This document shows positions 1-9,348 of a stretch of 64,000 nucleotides of DNA, piece after piece. Source of the stretch: DASRDU01 sp035560235. Lineage in GTDB: Bacteria > Acidobacteriota > Blastocatellia > RBC074. A program made the position numbers and the translations under genes. Each line of letters begins with the position of its first letter. Position 1 is the first letter of the stretch. Location: assembly GCA_035560235.1 (NCBI GenBank), contig DATMAG010000116.1:62001-126000 (forward strand), in the 5' to 3' direction. The notes below the pieces were generated by a model. It was not told the origin of the DNA, ran no database searches, and saw only the letters and a list, made by a program, of their open reading frames with translations.

Positions 1-2
1 GG

Positions 3-737
3 GTGCTGGTCAGCACGTTCGATGGCGCAGTCAGGGTCGAATCGTGGGACAGGGCCGAGGTTCTCTGCCAGGCCGAAAAACGCGGGCGCAGCCAGGGCGA
101 CCTTGATCGCATTGAAATCATCTCCAGCCAGACGGGCGATGAGATTCGCTTTGAGGCGAAGCTGACTTCGCGGGCCAACTGGAACCTGCACGCGCGCGCC
201 AATCTGACGATTCACGTGCCGCGTGAATCCATTCTGTCGGCGCGCACTGGCGACGGCAGCATCGAGGCACACGGCCTGAGCGGAGAGACTTCCCTGCGCA
301 CCGGCGACGGCAGCATCACCGCAAGCAATCTGAGCGGCAGCGTGATTGTCCGGACCGGCGACGGTTCGGTTGATCTGTCCGACGTGCGCGGGCGGTTGCA
401 GGCACAGACCGGCGACGGAAAGATGCATCTGCGAGGCCGGTTTACCGAACTCGACGCCCGCACCGGCGACGGTTCGATGGAAGTTACCGTCGAACCCGGT
501 TCGCAGATGAATGCGCCCTGGTCGCTGAAAACCGGCGATGGTTCGATTATGCTGGCGCTGCCTGCTGATTTTGCTGCCGACCTGGACGTGCATACCAGCG
601 ACGGTTCGATTTCAACCGAACTGCCGGTGACTTTTTCGGGCAAGCTCGGCAACACGCTGCGCGGGCAGTTGAATCAGGGCGGCAGGCTGCTGACGGTGCG
701 AACGGGTGATGGTTCGATCACTTTGCGAAGAAACTGA
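3..737 (+). CDS. DUF4097-like beta-repeat protein, 5' partial
   Basis: The reading frame is open to the window edge and no signal peptide is visible, so the N-terminus lies outside. The 244 visible residues are built of short beta-strand repeats, each carrying the motif TGDGS: seven TGDG copies and one TSDG copy, spaced about 17-30 residues apart. This pattern is typical of the DUF4097 / putative adhesin family, which is predicted to fold as a right-handed beta solenoid on the cell surface or in the periplasm. It lies just upstream of a sigma/anti-sigma pair, and a second protein of the same type follows that pair at 2363. No enzymatic motif is seen. Family assignment is fairly sure; function is unknown. 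Confidence 0.75.
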   Translation: MLVSTFDGAVRVESWDRAEVLCQAEKRGRSQGDLDRIEIISSQTGDEIRFEAKLTSRANWNLHARANLTIHVPRESILSARTGDGSIEAHGLSGETSLRTGDGSITASNLSGSVIVRTGDGSVDLSDVRGRLQAQTGDGKMHLRGRFTELDARTGDGSMEVTVEPGSQMNAPWSLKTGDGSIMLALPADFAADLDVHTSDGSISTELPVTFSGKLGNTLRGQLNQGGRLLTVRTGDGSITLRRN

Positions 738-740
738 TCT

Positions 741-775
741 GATTGCAGATTGTGGATTGCAGAATGCAGATTGAA
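741..775. repeat. Heptameric tandem repeat GATTGCA, 5 units
   Basis: Five consecutive 7-bp units (GATTGCA, GATTGTG, GATTGCA, GAATGCA, GATTGAA) lie between the first gene and the sigma factor. The same heptamer family occurs inside a coding sequence at 16593-16627. It resembles the short tandemly repeated repetitive sequences known from cyanobacteria and other large bacterial genomes. Confidence 0.85.
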
Positions 776-832
776 GAGACGCATCAGGAAGCAGCATCAG
801 CCGCGCATCAATCTGTAATCAAACGAGGCGTA

Positions 833-1438
833 ATGGCGTTTGCGGAATTGGCCCCCGGCGTAGTGGCGCGCGCGAAAGGCGGCGATGAAGAGGCGTTTCA
901 TCTGATCTTCAACCGCTATGGGCGTCCGGTGCTGAGCTTTATTCACAACCTGGTGCAGAACCGTGAACTGGCCGAGGAACTGGCGCAGGAAACTTTCGTG
1001 CGGGCTTACCGCAATCTGGCCGGATTGCAGGATGAACTGCGGCTTTCGACCTGGCTCTTTGGCATTGCCCGCAATGTGGCGCGTGAATCAATGCGGCAGA
1101 CACGCCGTGATGAACGCCGCGTCGGGCTGGACGAACCTGAAAGTCTGAAATTGAAATCTGAGGAAGTGCTGCCGGAGGGCGCGATGCTCGATCAGGAACT
1201 GAATGCCACAATTCAGAAAGCATTGCTGGCACTCGATGAAGACAAACGGCTGGTCTTCAGCCTGAAGATTTTTCACGAAAAAAGTTACGAGGAGATCAGC
1301 GCCATCACGGGCCATTCGATTGGCAAACTGAAAACCGATCTGCACCGCGCCCGCGCCGAAATGCGCAAGCGCATTGCGCCTTATCTGGGCACTGCTGCCG
1401 TGATTTTGTGTGCTGTTTCACCGTGGGTGTGGCAATGA
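833..1438 (+). CDS. ECF RNA polymerase sigma factor
   Basis: A 201-residue group 4 (ECF) sigma-70 factor. Region 2 spans about residues 14-80 and carries the usual ELAQETFVRAYR core-binding/-10 helix; region 4 spans about 125-185 and ends in an HTH of the type SYEEISAITGHSIGKLKTDLHRAR. I chose ATG 833, preceded by GAGG, over an in-frame start at 743, because the extra 30 codons are the GATTGCA repeat. Its stop overlaps the start of the zinc-finger anti-sigma gene (ATGA), so the two are translationally coupled. The last residues are unusually hydrophobic (ending PWVWQ). The target regulon is unknown, but the flanking DUF4097 genes suggest envelope proteins. Confidence 0.9.
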   Translation: MAFAELAPGVVARAKGGDEEAFHLIFNRYGRPVLSFIHNLVQNRELAEELAQETFVRAYRNLAGLQDELRLSTWLFGIARNVARESMRQTRRDERRVGLDEPESLKLKSEEVLPEGAMLDQELNATIQKALLALDEDKRLVFSLKIFHEKSYEEISAITGHSIGKLKTDLHRARAEMRKRIAPYLGTAAVILCAVSPWVWQ

Positions 1439-2331
1439 ACTGTGAACGATGCCGGACAGAGCTTGAGGATTTTCTTTACGGCGAACTGAGCGCCGCGCAA
1501 TCGGCTGCGATCAGAGAGCACCTGACCGGGTGCGCTGATTGCCGCGTGGTGCGGGACACGCTCGAACGCGAGAACGAAATCTTCGCTGAATTTTACGAAC
1601 AGACCGCGCTCGACCCGGCGCCCGAAATGTGGGAAGCCATCCGGTCGCGCATTGCCGCCGAAGCGCCCGCGACCGAACCGCGTGCCGGATGGCTGGCCAG
1701 GCTGAGCGAATGGCTGAGCGTTGAGCGACTGCTCGCTTCGGCTATGCTGCGCCAGACGGCGTTTGCCGCCCTGCTCGTCATTATTTCAGTCGCGGCGACG
1801 ACGCTTTATTTCACGCTGAAAAATAATCGCTCGAACGCCGATAACGTGGCGCGCACAATTCCGACGCCGCAGCCTGCGCAGTCACCTGAACAGCCGAAGG
1901 CAACGCCGACGCCTGCGCCTGATTCACCCAGTCCCGGAACTGATTCAGTCAGACCTGAAGTGGCCAGCGTGCCGAAAGGTTCAGCGACAAAGTCGCTGCG
2001 TTCGGTTCAGGCGAAATTCAGCGAGAAGCCGAATGCGCCTCTGGCAGGAACGGCAAACGAGGATGAACTGATTCAGCGACAGGTGGCGCGGGCTGTGCGC
2101 GAATATCAGGACGCAGTCGTGCTGCTTGAACGCAAAATCGCGCGCCGCCGCGATTCGCTTGATCCCGTAGTGATAGCGCAGTACGAAAAAAGCATTGATT
2201 TAATCAATCGTTCGATTGCCGAAAGCCGCCGCACGATGCGCGAGCGTCCGAACGATCCGGCTGCCGGACAGTACCTGCTTGCGGCTTATGCCAAAAAGGT
2301 CGAGCTGATGCAGGAGATCGCATTGCAGTAA
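1435..2331 (+). CDS. Zinc-finger anti-sigma factor, membrane-anchored
   Basis: A 298-residue protein starting in a 4-bp overlap with the sigma factor stop. The N-terminus has the ZAS zinc-binding arrangement: two cysteines at residues 3 and 6, then HLTGCADC near residue 31 (the H-x3-C-x2-C motif). One membrane segment lies at about residues 108-127 (AFAALLVIISVAATTLYFTL). The part beyond it is low in complexity, rich in Pro, Thr and Ser, then becomes a charged helical tail from about residue 205. It is expected to hold the ECF factor at the membrane and release it on an envelope signal. The partner and fold are well supported; the signal is unknown. Confidence 0.87.
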   Translation: MNCERCRTELEDFLYGELSAAQSAAIREHLTGCADCRVVRDTLERENEIFAEFYEQTALDPAPEMWEAIRSRIAAEAPATEPRAGWLARLSEWLSVERLLASAMLRQTAFAALLVIISVAATTLYFTLKNNRSNADNVARTIPTPQPAQSPEQPKATPTPAPDSPSPGTDSVRPEVASVPKGSATKSLRSVQAKFSEKPNAPLAGTANEDELIQRQVARAVREYQDAVVLLERKIARRRDSLDPVVIAQYEKSIDLINRSIAESRRTMRERPNDPAAGQYLLAAYAKKVELMQEIALQ

Positions 2332-2362
2332 TCACAGGATTCATCAAACTTCGGAAAAGATT

Positions 2363-3667
2363 GTGAACAGTCAGATCATGAACATCGTCAGCCTCACCAT
2401 TCGTCATCGTTTCGCCTTTGTCCTGAAGTCGGCGCTGCTGCTCGCGCTGCTTGCGGCGTCTGCAACGTTCGTTCCGGCTCAGACCACCGCCCAAAGCGGC
2501 GCTGAATTTCACGAAACTTACAATCTGAATGCGGGCGGAACAGTCAGCGTGCAGAACGTGAGCGGCTACATTCGCGTCACCGGCTGGGATGAAAACCGGG
2601 TCAAGGTTGATGCCGTCAAAAAGTCGCAGCGCCGCACCGAAGACCTGAGCCGCGTTGAGATTCAGGTTTCGGCTTCGGCTGATCGCGTCGAAATTCGCAC
2701 GATCTATCCGCGCTTTGAGCGCAACACCGACATTTCGGTTGATTACGACATCAGGGTACCGCGTTCGGCCATCAGTTCGCTCACTTCGGTAAGCGGCGGC
2801 ATCAGTATCAGCGGCGTCAGTGCGCGCACGACTGCGCGCAGCACGAGCGGTGAAATCACTGCCCAGGCAATCGGCGGCGATGCAAATCTCTCGACCACCA
2901 GCGGCAGCATTACAGCCAGTGACATTAAAGGCGCGCTGACCGTGCGTTCAACCAGCGGCAGCCTGCAACTGAGCGAAATCGGTTCGCAACTCAGCGCGAC
3001 CAATACGAGCGGCACCGTTCGCGCCAGCGAAATCAGGGGCGACGCGCACGTTTCATCAACCAGCGGCAACATCAGAATTGAACGTATCGGCGGGCGGGCC
3101 GGAGCGCGTTCGGTCAGCGGCTCGGTTTACGTCAGCGATGTTTCGGGCGATGTTGAAGCGGGCAGCACCAGCGACAATGTCACAGTCGAAAGAGTCAAAG
3201 GCCGCGCCACTGCCTCGACCGTCAGCGGGCGCATCCTGGCGCGTGACGTGCAGGAAGGCGTGCGCGCCAGCACTGTCAGCGGCACGATTGAAATGACTGC
3301 CGTCAAAGGCATCATCGGCGCTGATTCGACCAGCGGCAATATTGTGCTGCGCGATGTTGAGAGCGACGAAGTGCGCGCCAAAAGCTTCAGCGGCAGCGTT
3401 CGTTTTCAGGGCCGCGTGTCTGACAAGGGGCGATACATTTTCGACAGCTTCAGCGGCGAACTCGTCATCGTGCTGCCCGCTAATACTAATTTCAATCTGA
3501 CTGCGCGCACCGCGAGCGGCGACATTGAAACGGACTTTCCGGTGCAGCTCGGGCCGGGTTCTGATCTCAGCAGCGTCCGGCGCAAACTTGAAGCCACACA
3601 CGGCAAGGGCGGCGCGCAATTCAACCTGACCGGCTTCAGCGCCAGCATCAGAATCAAAAAACAGTAA
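2363..3667 (+). CDS. Secreted DUF4097 family beta-strand repeat protein
   Basis: A 434-residue protein. Translation probably starts at GTG 2363 (GGAAAAGA upstream) or ATG 2378; both give a signal peptide ending near VPAQTTAQS. The mature part is a regular array of short beta strands with the recurring tags TSGS, STSG and SVSG every 17-20 residues, the DUF4097 / putative adhesin solenoid pattern. It lies 31 bp after the anti-sigma gene, so it is likely the last gene of the sigma operon and possibly an effector or signal partner. Near-identical tags across the array suggest growth by internal duplication. No catalytic residues are recognised. Confidence 0.82.
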   Translation: MNSQIMNIVSLTIRHRFAFVLKSALLLALLAASATFVPAQTTAQSGAEFHETYNLNAGGTVSVQNVSGYIRVTGWDENRVKVDAVKKSQRRTEDLSRVEIQVSASADRVEIRTIYPRFERNTDISVDYDIRVPRSAISSLTSVSGGISISGVSARTTARSTSGEITAQAIGGDANLSTTSGSITASDIKGALTVRSTSGSLQLSEIGSQLSATNTSGTVRASEIRGDAHVSSTSGNIRIERIGGRAGARSVSGSVYVSDVSGDVEAGSTSDNVTVERVKGRATASTVSGRILARDVQEGVRASTVSGTIEMTAVKGIIGADSTSGNIVLRDVESDEVRAKSFSGSVRFQGRVSDKGRYIFDSFSGELVIVLPANTNFNLTARTASGDIETDFPVQLGPGSDLSSVRRKLEATHGKGGAQFNLTGFSASIRIKKQ

Positions 3668-3727
3668 ATCATTATCACCTCACCCGTCATTCCCCGCTTC
3701 GTTGAATAAAACCGGCCTTTCAGTGTG

Positions 3728-3807
3728 ACGGTGTTCGGAGCTCCAGCTTCAAGCTGGTCGGACTGGTTTTGAAGAAAACCAGCTGAAGCTGGAACTCCGA
3801 ACGCCGT
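3728..3807. repeat. Imperfect inverted repeat with about 30-bp arms
   Basis: The left arm at 3728-3758 and the right arm at 3778-3807 are complementary over about 30 positions with two mismatches and one 1-nt indel. Each arm includes CAGCTTCA-type and TTCGGAG words. It sits downstream of the DUF4097 gene and could fold into a long hairpin. There is no T-tract, so it looks more like a mobile intergenic hairpin element than a plain terminator. Confidence 0.8.
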
Positions 3808-4066
3808 TACGCCGAGGAAGCAGCTGGAACGGGACACCGGCTGTGATTGCGGATGAGTGTTCGCTTTTCCCATTTTTGAGATGGCGTGTTGTCGCCGTTG
3901 CCCGCTTTCGGACAGGTTGGGAAAGTGCTGATAAATAATCAGTAAATGCGGGCATTGAGTGGAACTTTCAGCGCGGCTGGCCGTAATAAGTGCTGACCAG
4001 TATGCAACCCGCTGCCGAAGAACTCCGGGCGAATCTGACATCTGGGCAATACCATCAGGAGTGAAC
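3808..4066. other. Non-coding spacer before the regulator gene
   Basis: With the inverted repeat, this makes a gene-free stretch of about 400 bp. It holds the ribosome binding site AGGAG (4057-4061) of the next gene. I see no convincing promoter and no protein with codon usage like the neighbours on either strand. Confidence 0.5.
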
Positions 4067-5074
<1,008 letters not shown>

Positions 5075-5085
5075 AGTTACTGATC

Positions 5086-5121
5086 AGGTGAAGGAACTGA
5101 TGCGCAGTCATTCCTTCACCT
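5086..5121 (+). terminator. Hairpin after the regulator gene, no T-tract
   Basis: A perfect 11-bp stem (AGGTGAAGGAA at 5086-5096, TTCCTTCACCT at 5111-5121) with a 14-nt loop lies 11 bp after the stop codon. It lacks a run of T, so it may be a transcript-end stabiliser or a weak terminator. Confidence 0.4.
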
Positions 5122-5356
5122 CTCCACCTGCCCGGCCATCACCTTTTCCCTCCCGGCTTCAGCCCTTACATAACTATTACATTCCAGCCGTTGACCGCCT
5201 GCTATGATGTTCCCGTGTCAGGCCCAACGATGCAGGTCCACGCACATTCTGAAAAGCGATCACAATTCAGCGCAGGCAGGTGAGCTGTAAATCGGTGCGG
5301 GCGAAATTCGAGCAGGTCTTCAGTCTGAAACTGAGGAAAGGATAAGGGAGTGTCTG

Positions 5357-6238
5357 ATGGCAAAACAGGCGATCATCAACAAGAACAATCTGGCCATTAA
5401 CTGGCCGATCACTTTTTTCATTACTGCATTTCATCTGGGCGCAGCGGCTGCGCTCTTTATGTTTTCGTGGCAGGCGCTGGCCGTGGCGGTGGTGCTGTGG
5501 TGGGTGGCCGGCAGTCTCGGCATCGGCATGAGCTATCACCGGCTGCTGACGCATCGGGGTTACAAAACGCCGAAGTGGGTCGAATACTTTCTGACGGTCT
5601 GCGGCACGCTCGCTCTTGAGGGCGGACCGATTTCGTGGGTGGCGACGCATCGCATTCATCACGCCTTCACCGAAAAGGACGGCGATCCGCATTCACCGCG
5701 CGACGGTTTCTTCTGGTCGCACATGGGCTGGATCATCAGAGGCGACGGGATGCACAACAAAACCGCCGGGCTGGCGCGCTATGCGCCCGATCTGGCGAAA
5801 GACAGATTTTATGTCTGGCTGACGCACTGGCACTGGGTGACGCAGGTCGTGCTGGCGGTCATCCTGTATGCAATGGGCGGCTGGCCGTTTGTTTTCTGGG
5901 GCGTCTTTGTGCGCGTCGTCTTTTCGTGGCACGCGACGTGGTTCGTCAATTCAGCCGCACATATGTGGGGCTCGCGCCGCTTTGAGACGAAGGACACCTC
6001 AACCAATCTCTGGTGGGTCGCGCTGCTCAGTCACGGCGAAGGCTGGCACAACAATCATCACGCCTATCCGGCAGCGGCTCGGCACGGGCTGAAGTGGTAT
6101 GAAATTGATGTCAACTGGTACGGCATCCGCACGCTCGAACTGCTCGGGCTGGCCAAAAACATCCGGCTGATTGATCTGAAGGCTACGGAAGCTGAGAAGG
6201 CAGCCGCGCCTGACGCCGTTGCTGCTGAAGCGGCCTGA
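5357..6238 (+). CDS. Acyl-CoA/acyl-lipid delta-9 type fatty acid desaturase
   Basis: A 293-residue integral membrane diiron desaturase that introduces a double bond into fatty acyl chains, probably to tune membrane fluidity. The three histidine boxes are intact: HRLLTH (residues 61-66), HRIHH (98-102) and HNNHH (231-235). Hydrophobic segments flank boxes 1 and 2 as in the stearoyl-CoA desaturase family. ATG 5357 has a clear AGGGAG six bases upstream. The gene stands alone and ends before a strong terminator. The C-terminal tail is Ala-rich and unlikely to be catalytic. Regiospecificity cannot be read from sequence. Confidence 0.93.
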   Translation: MAKQAIINKNNLAINWPITFFITAFHLGAAAALFMFSWQALAVAVVLWWVAGSLGIGMSYHRLLTHRGYKTPKWVEYFLTVCGTLALEGGPISWVATHRIHHAFTEKDGDPHSPRDGFFWSHMGWIIRGDGMHNKTAGLARYAPDLAKDRFYVWLTHWHWVTQVVLAVILYAMGGWPFVFWGVFVRVVFSWHATWFVNSAAHMWGSRRFETKDTSTNLWWVALLSHGEGWHNNHHAYPAAARHGLKWYEIDVNWYGIRTLELLGLAKNIRLIDLKATEAEKAAAPDAVAAEAA

Positions 6239-6260
6239 GGCAGGGCGACAATCTGAACTG

Positions 6261-6305
6261 ACTGAAGCCTGCGGGGAGCGATCTTCGCAGGCTTCAGTCT
6301 TTTTC
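6261..6305 (+). terminator. Rho-independent terminator
   Basis: A perfect 13-bp stem (ACTGAAGCCTGCG at 6261-6273, its complement at 6286-6298) with a 12-nt loop is followed by CTTTTT, 23 bp after the desaturase stop. Confidence 0.9.
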
Positions 6306-6358
6306 AGCCACAGGCGCGCGTCTGGTTTCCGCGCACTGCTTCTCTTACAATTTCCGCG

Positions 6359-7261
6359 ATGCGAACCGTCATCAATCAAAAGAAAGCGATGTTTTTCATC
6401 ACGCTCGGCGTGTGCCTGGTCGCGCTGGCCGTGGTGCTCAACATCGGCTGGATTCTGCTCAACTGGCGCGAAGTCGCGCTGCTGATTCTGGGCGCGATCT
6501 TTTTTGTGGTCATCATTGCCGGGCTGGTGCTGAACACGATCTTTCTGGTGCGCGAGATTCGCCGCAACGAACAGCACGACAGCTTTATCAATGCCGTCAC
6601 GCACGAACTGAAAACGCCGATTGCCTCAATCCGGCTCTATCTTGAAACGCTCAAATCCCGCGAAGTGGACGCAGCCAAACGCCGCGAGTTTTACGACATT
6701 ATGCTGGCCGACAGTGACCGGCTGCTGCACACGGTCGAACAGGTTCTGCGCGCCAGCCGGTCAGGTCATCGCCGCCGCCGCACGCCGCAGCTCAGCATTG
6801 ATCCGGCTGAACTGGTGCGCGAATGCGTGGAACTGGCGCGCACGCGCTATCACCTGAGCGATGAAAAGCTGAAATTCAACAGCCGTCTCAACGGCAGCCG
6901 CCCGGCTTCGATCACCGGCGACCCGGATGAATTGCGCGCCGCCTTCTCAAACCTGATTGACAACGCCATCAAATATTCCGGTCAGAACATTGATGTTTCA
7001 GTCACTGTCACTGAAACTGCTGATCATCGCATTGCCGTGCAGGTCAGTGATCGTGGCATCGGCATTCCGCGCGATCAGTTGAAGCGCATCTTCAAGCGGT
7101 TCTATCGCGTCCCCGCGCCCGTGCTGGCGCGCATCAAGGGCACGGGCCTGGGACTGTTCATCGTGCGCTCAATCATCGAACGTCACGGTGGCCGCGTCTT
7201 TGCCGACAGCGAGGGCGAAGGGCGCGGCAGCACTTTTACCGTTTATCTTCCGCGAGCCTGA
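6359..7261 (+). CDS. Sensor histidine kinase, two-TM
   Basis: A 300-residue kinase. Two membrane helices lie at about residues 10-32 and 38-61 with almost no periplasmic loop, so it probably senses a membrane-borne or cytoplasmic signal. The H-box VTHELKTPIASIRLYL places the phosphorylated histidine at about residue 82. The ATPase part shows NLIDNAIKYS (N box), SDRGIGIPRDQLKRIFKRF (G1/F) and GTGLGLFIVRSI (G2). All motifs of an active HisKA/HATPase_c kinase are present. The response regulator gene starts 7 bp downstream, so the two form an operon. The stimulus is unknown. Confidence 0.92.
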   Translation: MRTVINQKKAMFFITLGVCLVALAVVLNIGWILLNWREVALLILGAIFFVVIIAGLVLNTIFLVREIRRNEQHDSFINAVTHELKTPIASIRLYLETLKSREVDAAKRREFYDIMLADSDRLLHTVEQVLRASRSGHRRRRTPQLSIDPAELVRECVELARTRYHLSDEKLKFNSRLNGSRPASITGDPDELRAAFSNLIDNAIKYSGQNIDVSVTVTETADHRIAVQVSDRGIGIPRDQLKRIFKRFYRVPAPVLARIKGTGLGLFIVRSIIERHGGRVFADSEGEGRGSTFTVYLPRA

Positions 7262-7267
7262 AACAGA

Positions 7268-8026
7268 ATGAATGCAATTCTGATAGTCGAGGACGAACAG
7301 CATCTGGCCGACGGGCTGCGCTTCAACCTGGAAGCTGAAGGCTATGAAGTCGAAGTCGCTGCTGACGGCGAAACGGCCCTGCGGCTGCTGCTGACCGAAA
7401 ACAGAAAGTTCGATGCTGTCGTGCTGGATGTGATGCTGCCGGGCCGGAACGGTTTTGAAGTCGCTTCAGAACTGCGCGCTGCCGGGCGTTTCGTGCCGAT
7501 TCTGATGCTGACCGCGCGCGGCAGGCCCGAAGATGTGCTGCGCGGCTTTGAATCGGGCGCGGATGATTACCTGCCGAAACCGTTTGAGCTGGCGATTCTG
7601 ATCGCCCGTTTGCGCGGGCTGCTGCGGCGTTCCGAATGGTTTCATCTCGACCGTCAGCGCGAACAGGCCAGAGCCGCCGCGCCTGAAAGCGAGGATGTGT
7701 TTTCATTCGATGGCCGGACGATTGATTTCAGCAAACTGGAACTGCACACGGCGCACAACGGCGAAGTCATTCAACTGACGCTGATGGAAGCGAAGCTGCT
7801 GCGCCATTTAATCAACCGTCAGGGCCGCGCCGTTTCACGCAAGGAAATCCTCGAAGAGGTCTGGGATCTGCACGAAGACACCGACACTCGCGCCATTGAT
7901 AATTTCATCGTCCGGCTGCGCAAGTACCTCGAGCCTGACCCCGCCCGCCCGCGCTACCTGCTCACCGTGCGCGGGCTTGGTTATCGCTTTGTGGCCGAAC
8001 CGGAGACGGGGCAGACGCTGCGTTGA
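7268..8026 (+). CDS. OmpR-family response regulator
   Basis: A 252-residue regulator. The receiver domain (residues 1-120) has the acidic pocket VEDE, the phosphoacceptor Asp at about residue 54 (VVLDVMLPG), Thr in MLTARG and Lys in LPKPF. The C-terminal winged-helix domain (about 145-245) ends with GRAVSRKEILEEVWD and TVRGLGYRF, typical of OmpR/PhoB proteins. It follows the histidine kinase after a 6-bp gap and is its likely partner. A linker of about 25 residues separates the domains. The targets are unknown. Confidence 0.94.
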   Translation: MNAILIVEDEQHLADGLRFNLEAEGYEVEVAADGETALRLLLTENRKFDAVVLDVMLPGRNGFEVASELRAAGRFVPILMLTARGRPEDVLRGFESGADDYLPKPFELAILIARLRGLLRRSEWFHLDRQREQARAAAPESEDVFSFDGRTIDFSKLELHTAHNGEVIQLTLMEAKLLRHLINRQGRAVSRKEILEEVWDLHEDTDTRAIDNFIVRLRKYLEPDPARPRYLLTVRGLGYRFVAEPETGQTLR

Positions 8027-8031
8027 ATAAG

Positions 8032-8122
8032 AGAATGGAACACGGATGAACCTGATGTTGCGGATGAAAACTGATCTGATCCGCATTGATCTGTCGCATC
8101 AGTTTCATCCGCGTTCCATTCT
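8032..8122. repeat. Inverted repeat, GAACACGGATGAA family, copy 1
   Basis: Arms at 8032-8050 and 8104-8122 (19 nt, one mismatch) flank a centre itself rich in GGATGAA/CATCCG words. It begins 5 bp after the response regulator stop. Confidence 0.85.
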
Positions 8123-8132
8123 GCGGCGAAGC

Positions 8133-8220
8133 CAATAGAACACGGATGCAACAGATAAGACGGATTGCCACGGACTGGATCGGTTCTCATCCGTCGCATC
8201 CGTGTCATCCGTGTTCCATT
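8133..8220. repeat. Inverted repeat, GAACACGGATG family, copy 2
   Basis: A second, less perfect palindrome (arms about 8133-8164 and 8189-8220, roughly three quarters matched) uses the same GAACACGGATG and CATCCGTGTTCCATT words as the adjacent element. The two make up most of a 367-bp gene-free stretch. The rest (8221-8393) shows only a possible TATAGT -10-like word near 8314. Confidence 0.75.
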
Positions 8221-8393
8221 CACCCCTTCACAGTGGCTATCCACACCCGCCCCGTGTTACTGCCCGCCCGCCCGAGTGCGGCGCAGTCGCTTCGCCCCGT
8301 CAGGTGACTTTGTTATAGTTACCGCCGTCTTCAAAACAAAAGCTGCCAGACCGGACGTGAGCCTGCGAGCCGCGTGCGGTTTTGGGTTTCGAT

Positions 8394-9209
8394 ATGAAAC
8401 CTGCTTCCTCATCAATTCTGCTGTTTCTGCCTGTGCTCAGCCTGCTGATGGCGGCGTGCGGTGGCGCTTCAGCGGCGCGCACCAAAGCTGAACGGCCCGC
8501 CCCGCGCCTGCTTTCGAGTTCACCTTTCAGCGATGCCGACGAGGACGGGATTCCTGATGGCGCTGAGTTGCATTCATACGCCGACCGCGCGAACTTTCGC
8601 CGCTGGTTCACGGCGATTGCCGAGATGCAGTTTTACAGCCTCAGCGATGAATGGAACACCTCGCAGCGCGATTGCGCGGGACTCGTGCGCTTTGCGTGGC
8701 GCGAAGCGTTGCGCCGTCACGACCGGCTCTGGTTTCAGAAGATGGGCGCAGGCTACGAATCAGTCGCCCCGGACGTTCTTTCATTTAACCTTGAAAAAGG
8801 TCTGCTCGGTGAAAAGCTCTTTCGCACCGATTTCGGTTCATTCAGCGAAAGCGACCTGAGCGCCGGAAAGTTTTCAGAATTTGCCGACGCCCGAACGCTC
8901 AAAAATTACAACTGCGTCTTCGTCAGCCGCGACCGGCGCGAGGCGCAGCCGGGCGATCTGTTGTTTTTCGAGCAGCGCTTTGTTCAGCAATATCCGTATC
9001 ACGTCATGATCTTTCTCGGTCAGGCGCGCGAAGCGTCAGCAGGCGCCTCAGACTGGGTGGTTTATCACACCGGCTCATCACCCGCTGACGCAGGCGCCGT
9101 CAAAAAAGTCAGACTCGCCGTGCTGGATCAGCACCCCGACAAACGCTGGCGTCCGGTTGAAGGCAATCGGAATTTTCTGGGCTTTTATCGGCTGAAGATT
9201 CTGGAATAG
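8394..9209 (+). CDS. DUF1175 family lipoprotein (YfaT-like, NlpC/P60-like)
   Basis: A 271-residue protein. ATG 8394 gives a lipoprotein signal with the lipobox LLMAAC; a TTG four codons upstream is less likely. The body matches the DUF1175 family (E. coli YfaT). The layout looks like an NlpC/P60-type papain fold: a candidate catalytic Cys at about residue 94 in RDCAGLVRFAW, PGDLLFFE, and a candidate His at about 203 in YHVMIFLG. It lies 139 bp upstream of a giant alpha-2-macroglobulin gene, the neighbourhood known for yfaT and yfaS. It may process or assist the A2M in the periplasm. The peptidase role is inferred from the motif, not proven for the family. Confidence 0.8.
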   Translation: MKPASSSILLFLPVLSLLMAACGGASAARTKAERPAPRLLSSSPFSDADEDGIPDGAELHSYADRANFRRWFTAIAEMQFYSLSDEWNTSQRDCAGLVRFAWREALRRHDRLWFQKMGAGYESVAPDVLSFNLEKGLLGEKLFRTDFGSFSESDLSAGKFSEFADARTLKNYNCVFVSRDRREAQPGDLLFFEQRFVQQYPYHVMIFLGQAREASAGASDWVVYHTGSSPADAGAVKKVRLAVLDQHPDKRWRPVEGNRNFLGFYRLKILE

Positions 9210-9234
9210 ATGTGGACGAGCGAAAGAAAAAGAT

Positions 9235-9329
9235 GAAGAGAGATGACAGAACAGACGGAGATAACGGAATGAACGGAAGAAAGGATTCCCGTCTTCCAGC
9301 CGTTCCGTCTGTTCCGTCATCTCTCTTCG
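9235..9329. repeat. Inverted repeat, CCGTTCCGTCTGTTCCGTCA family
   Basis: The left arm (about 9235-9276) and right arm (9300-9329) pair over about 26 bp with one mismatch. The element fills most of the gap between the DUF1175 and A2M genes. A close relative occurs at 62378-62477. Confidence 0.85.
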
Positions 9330-9348
9330 TTTTGCCAACAGGGAAATT

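Noticed and set aside
743..832. A longer N-terminus of the sigma factor
   Set aside because: It is encoded by the GATTGCA repeat; ATG 833 has an RBS and fits the family start.
5190..5208. A promoter from TTGACC and TATGAT before the desaturase
   Set aside because: The two words are only 6 bp apart, too close for a sigma-70 promoter.
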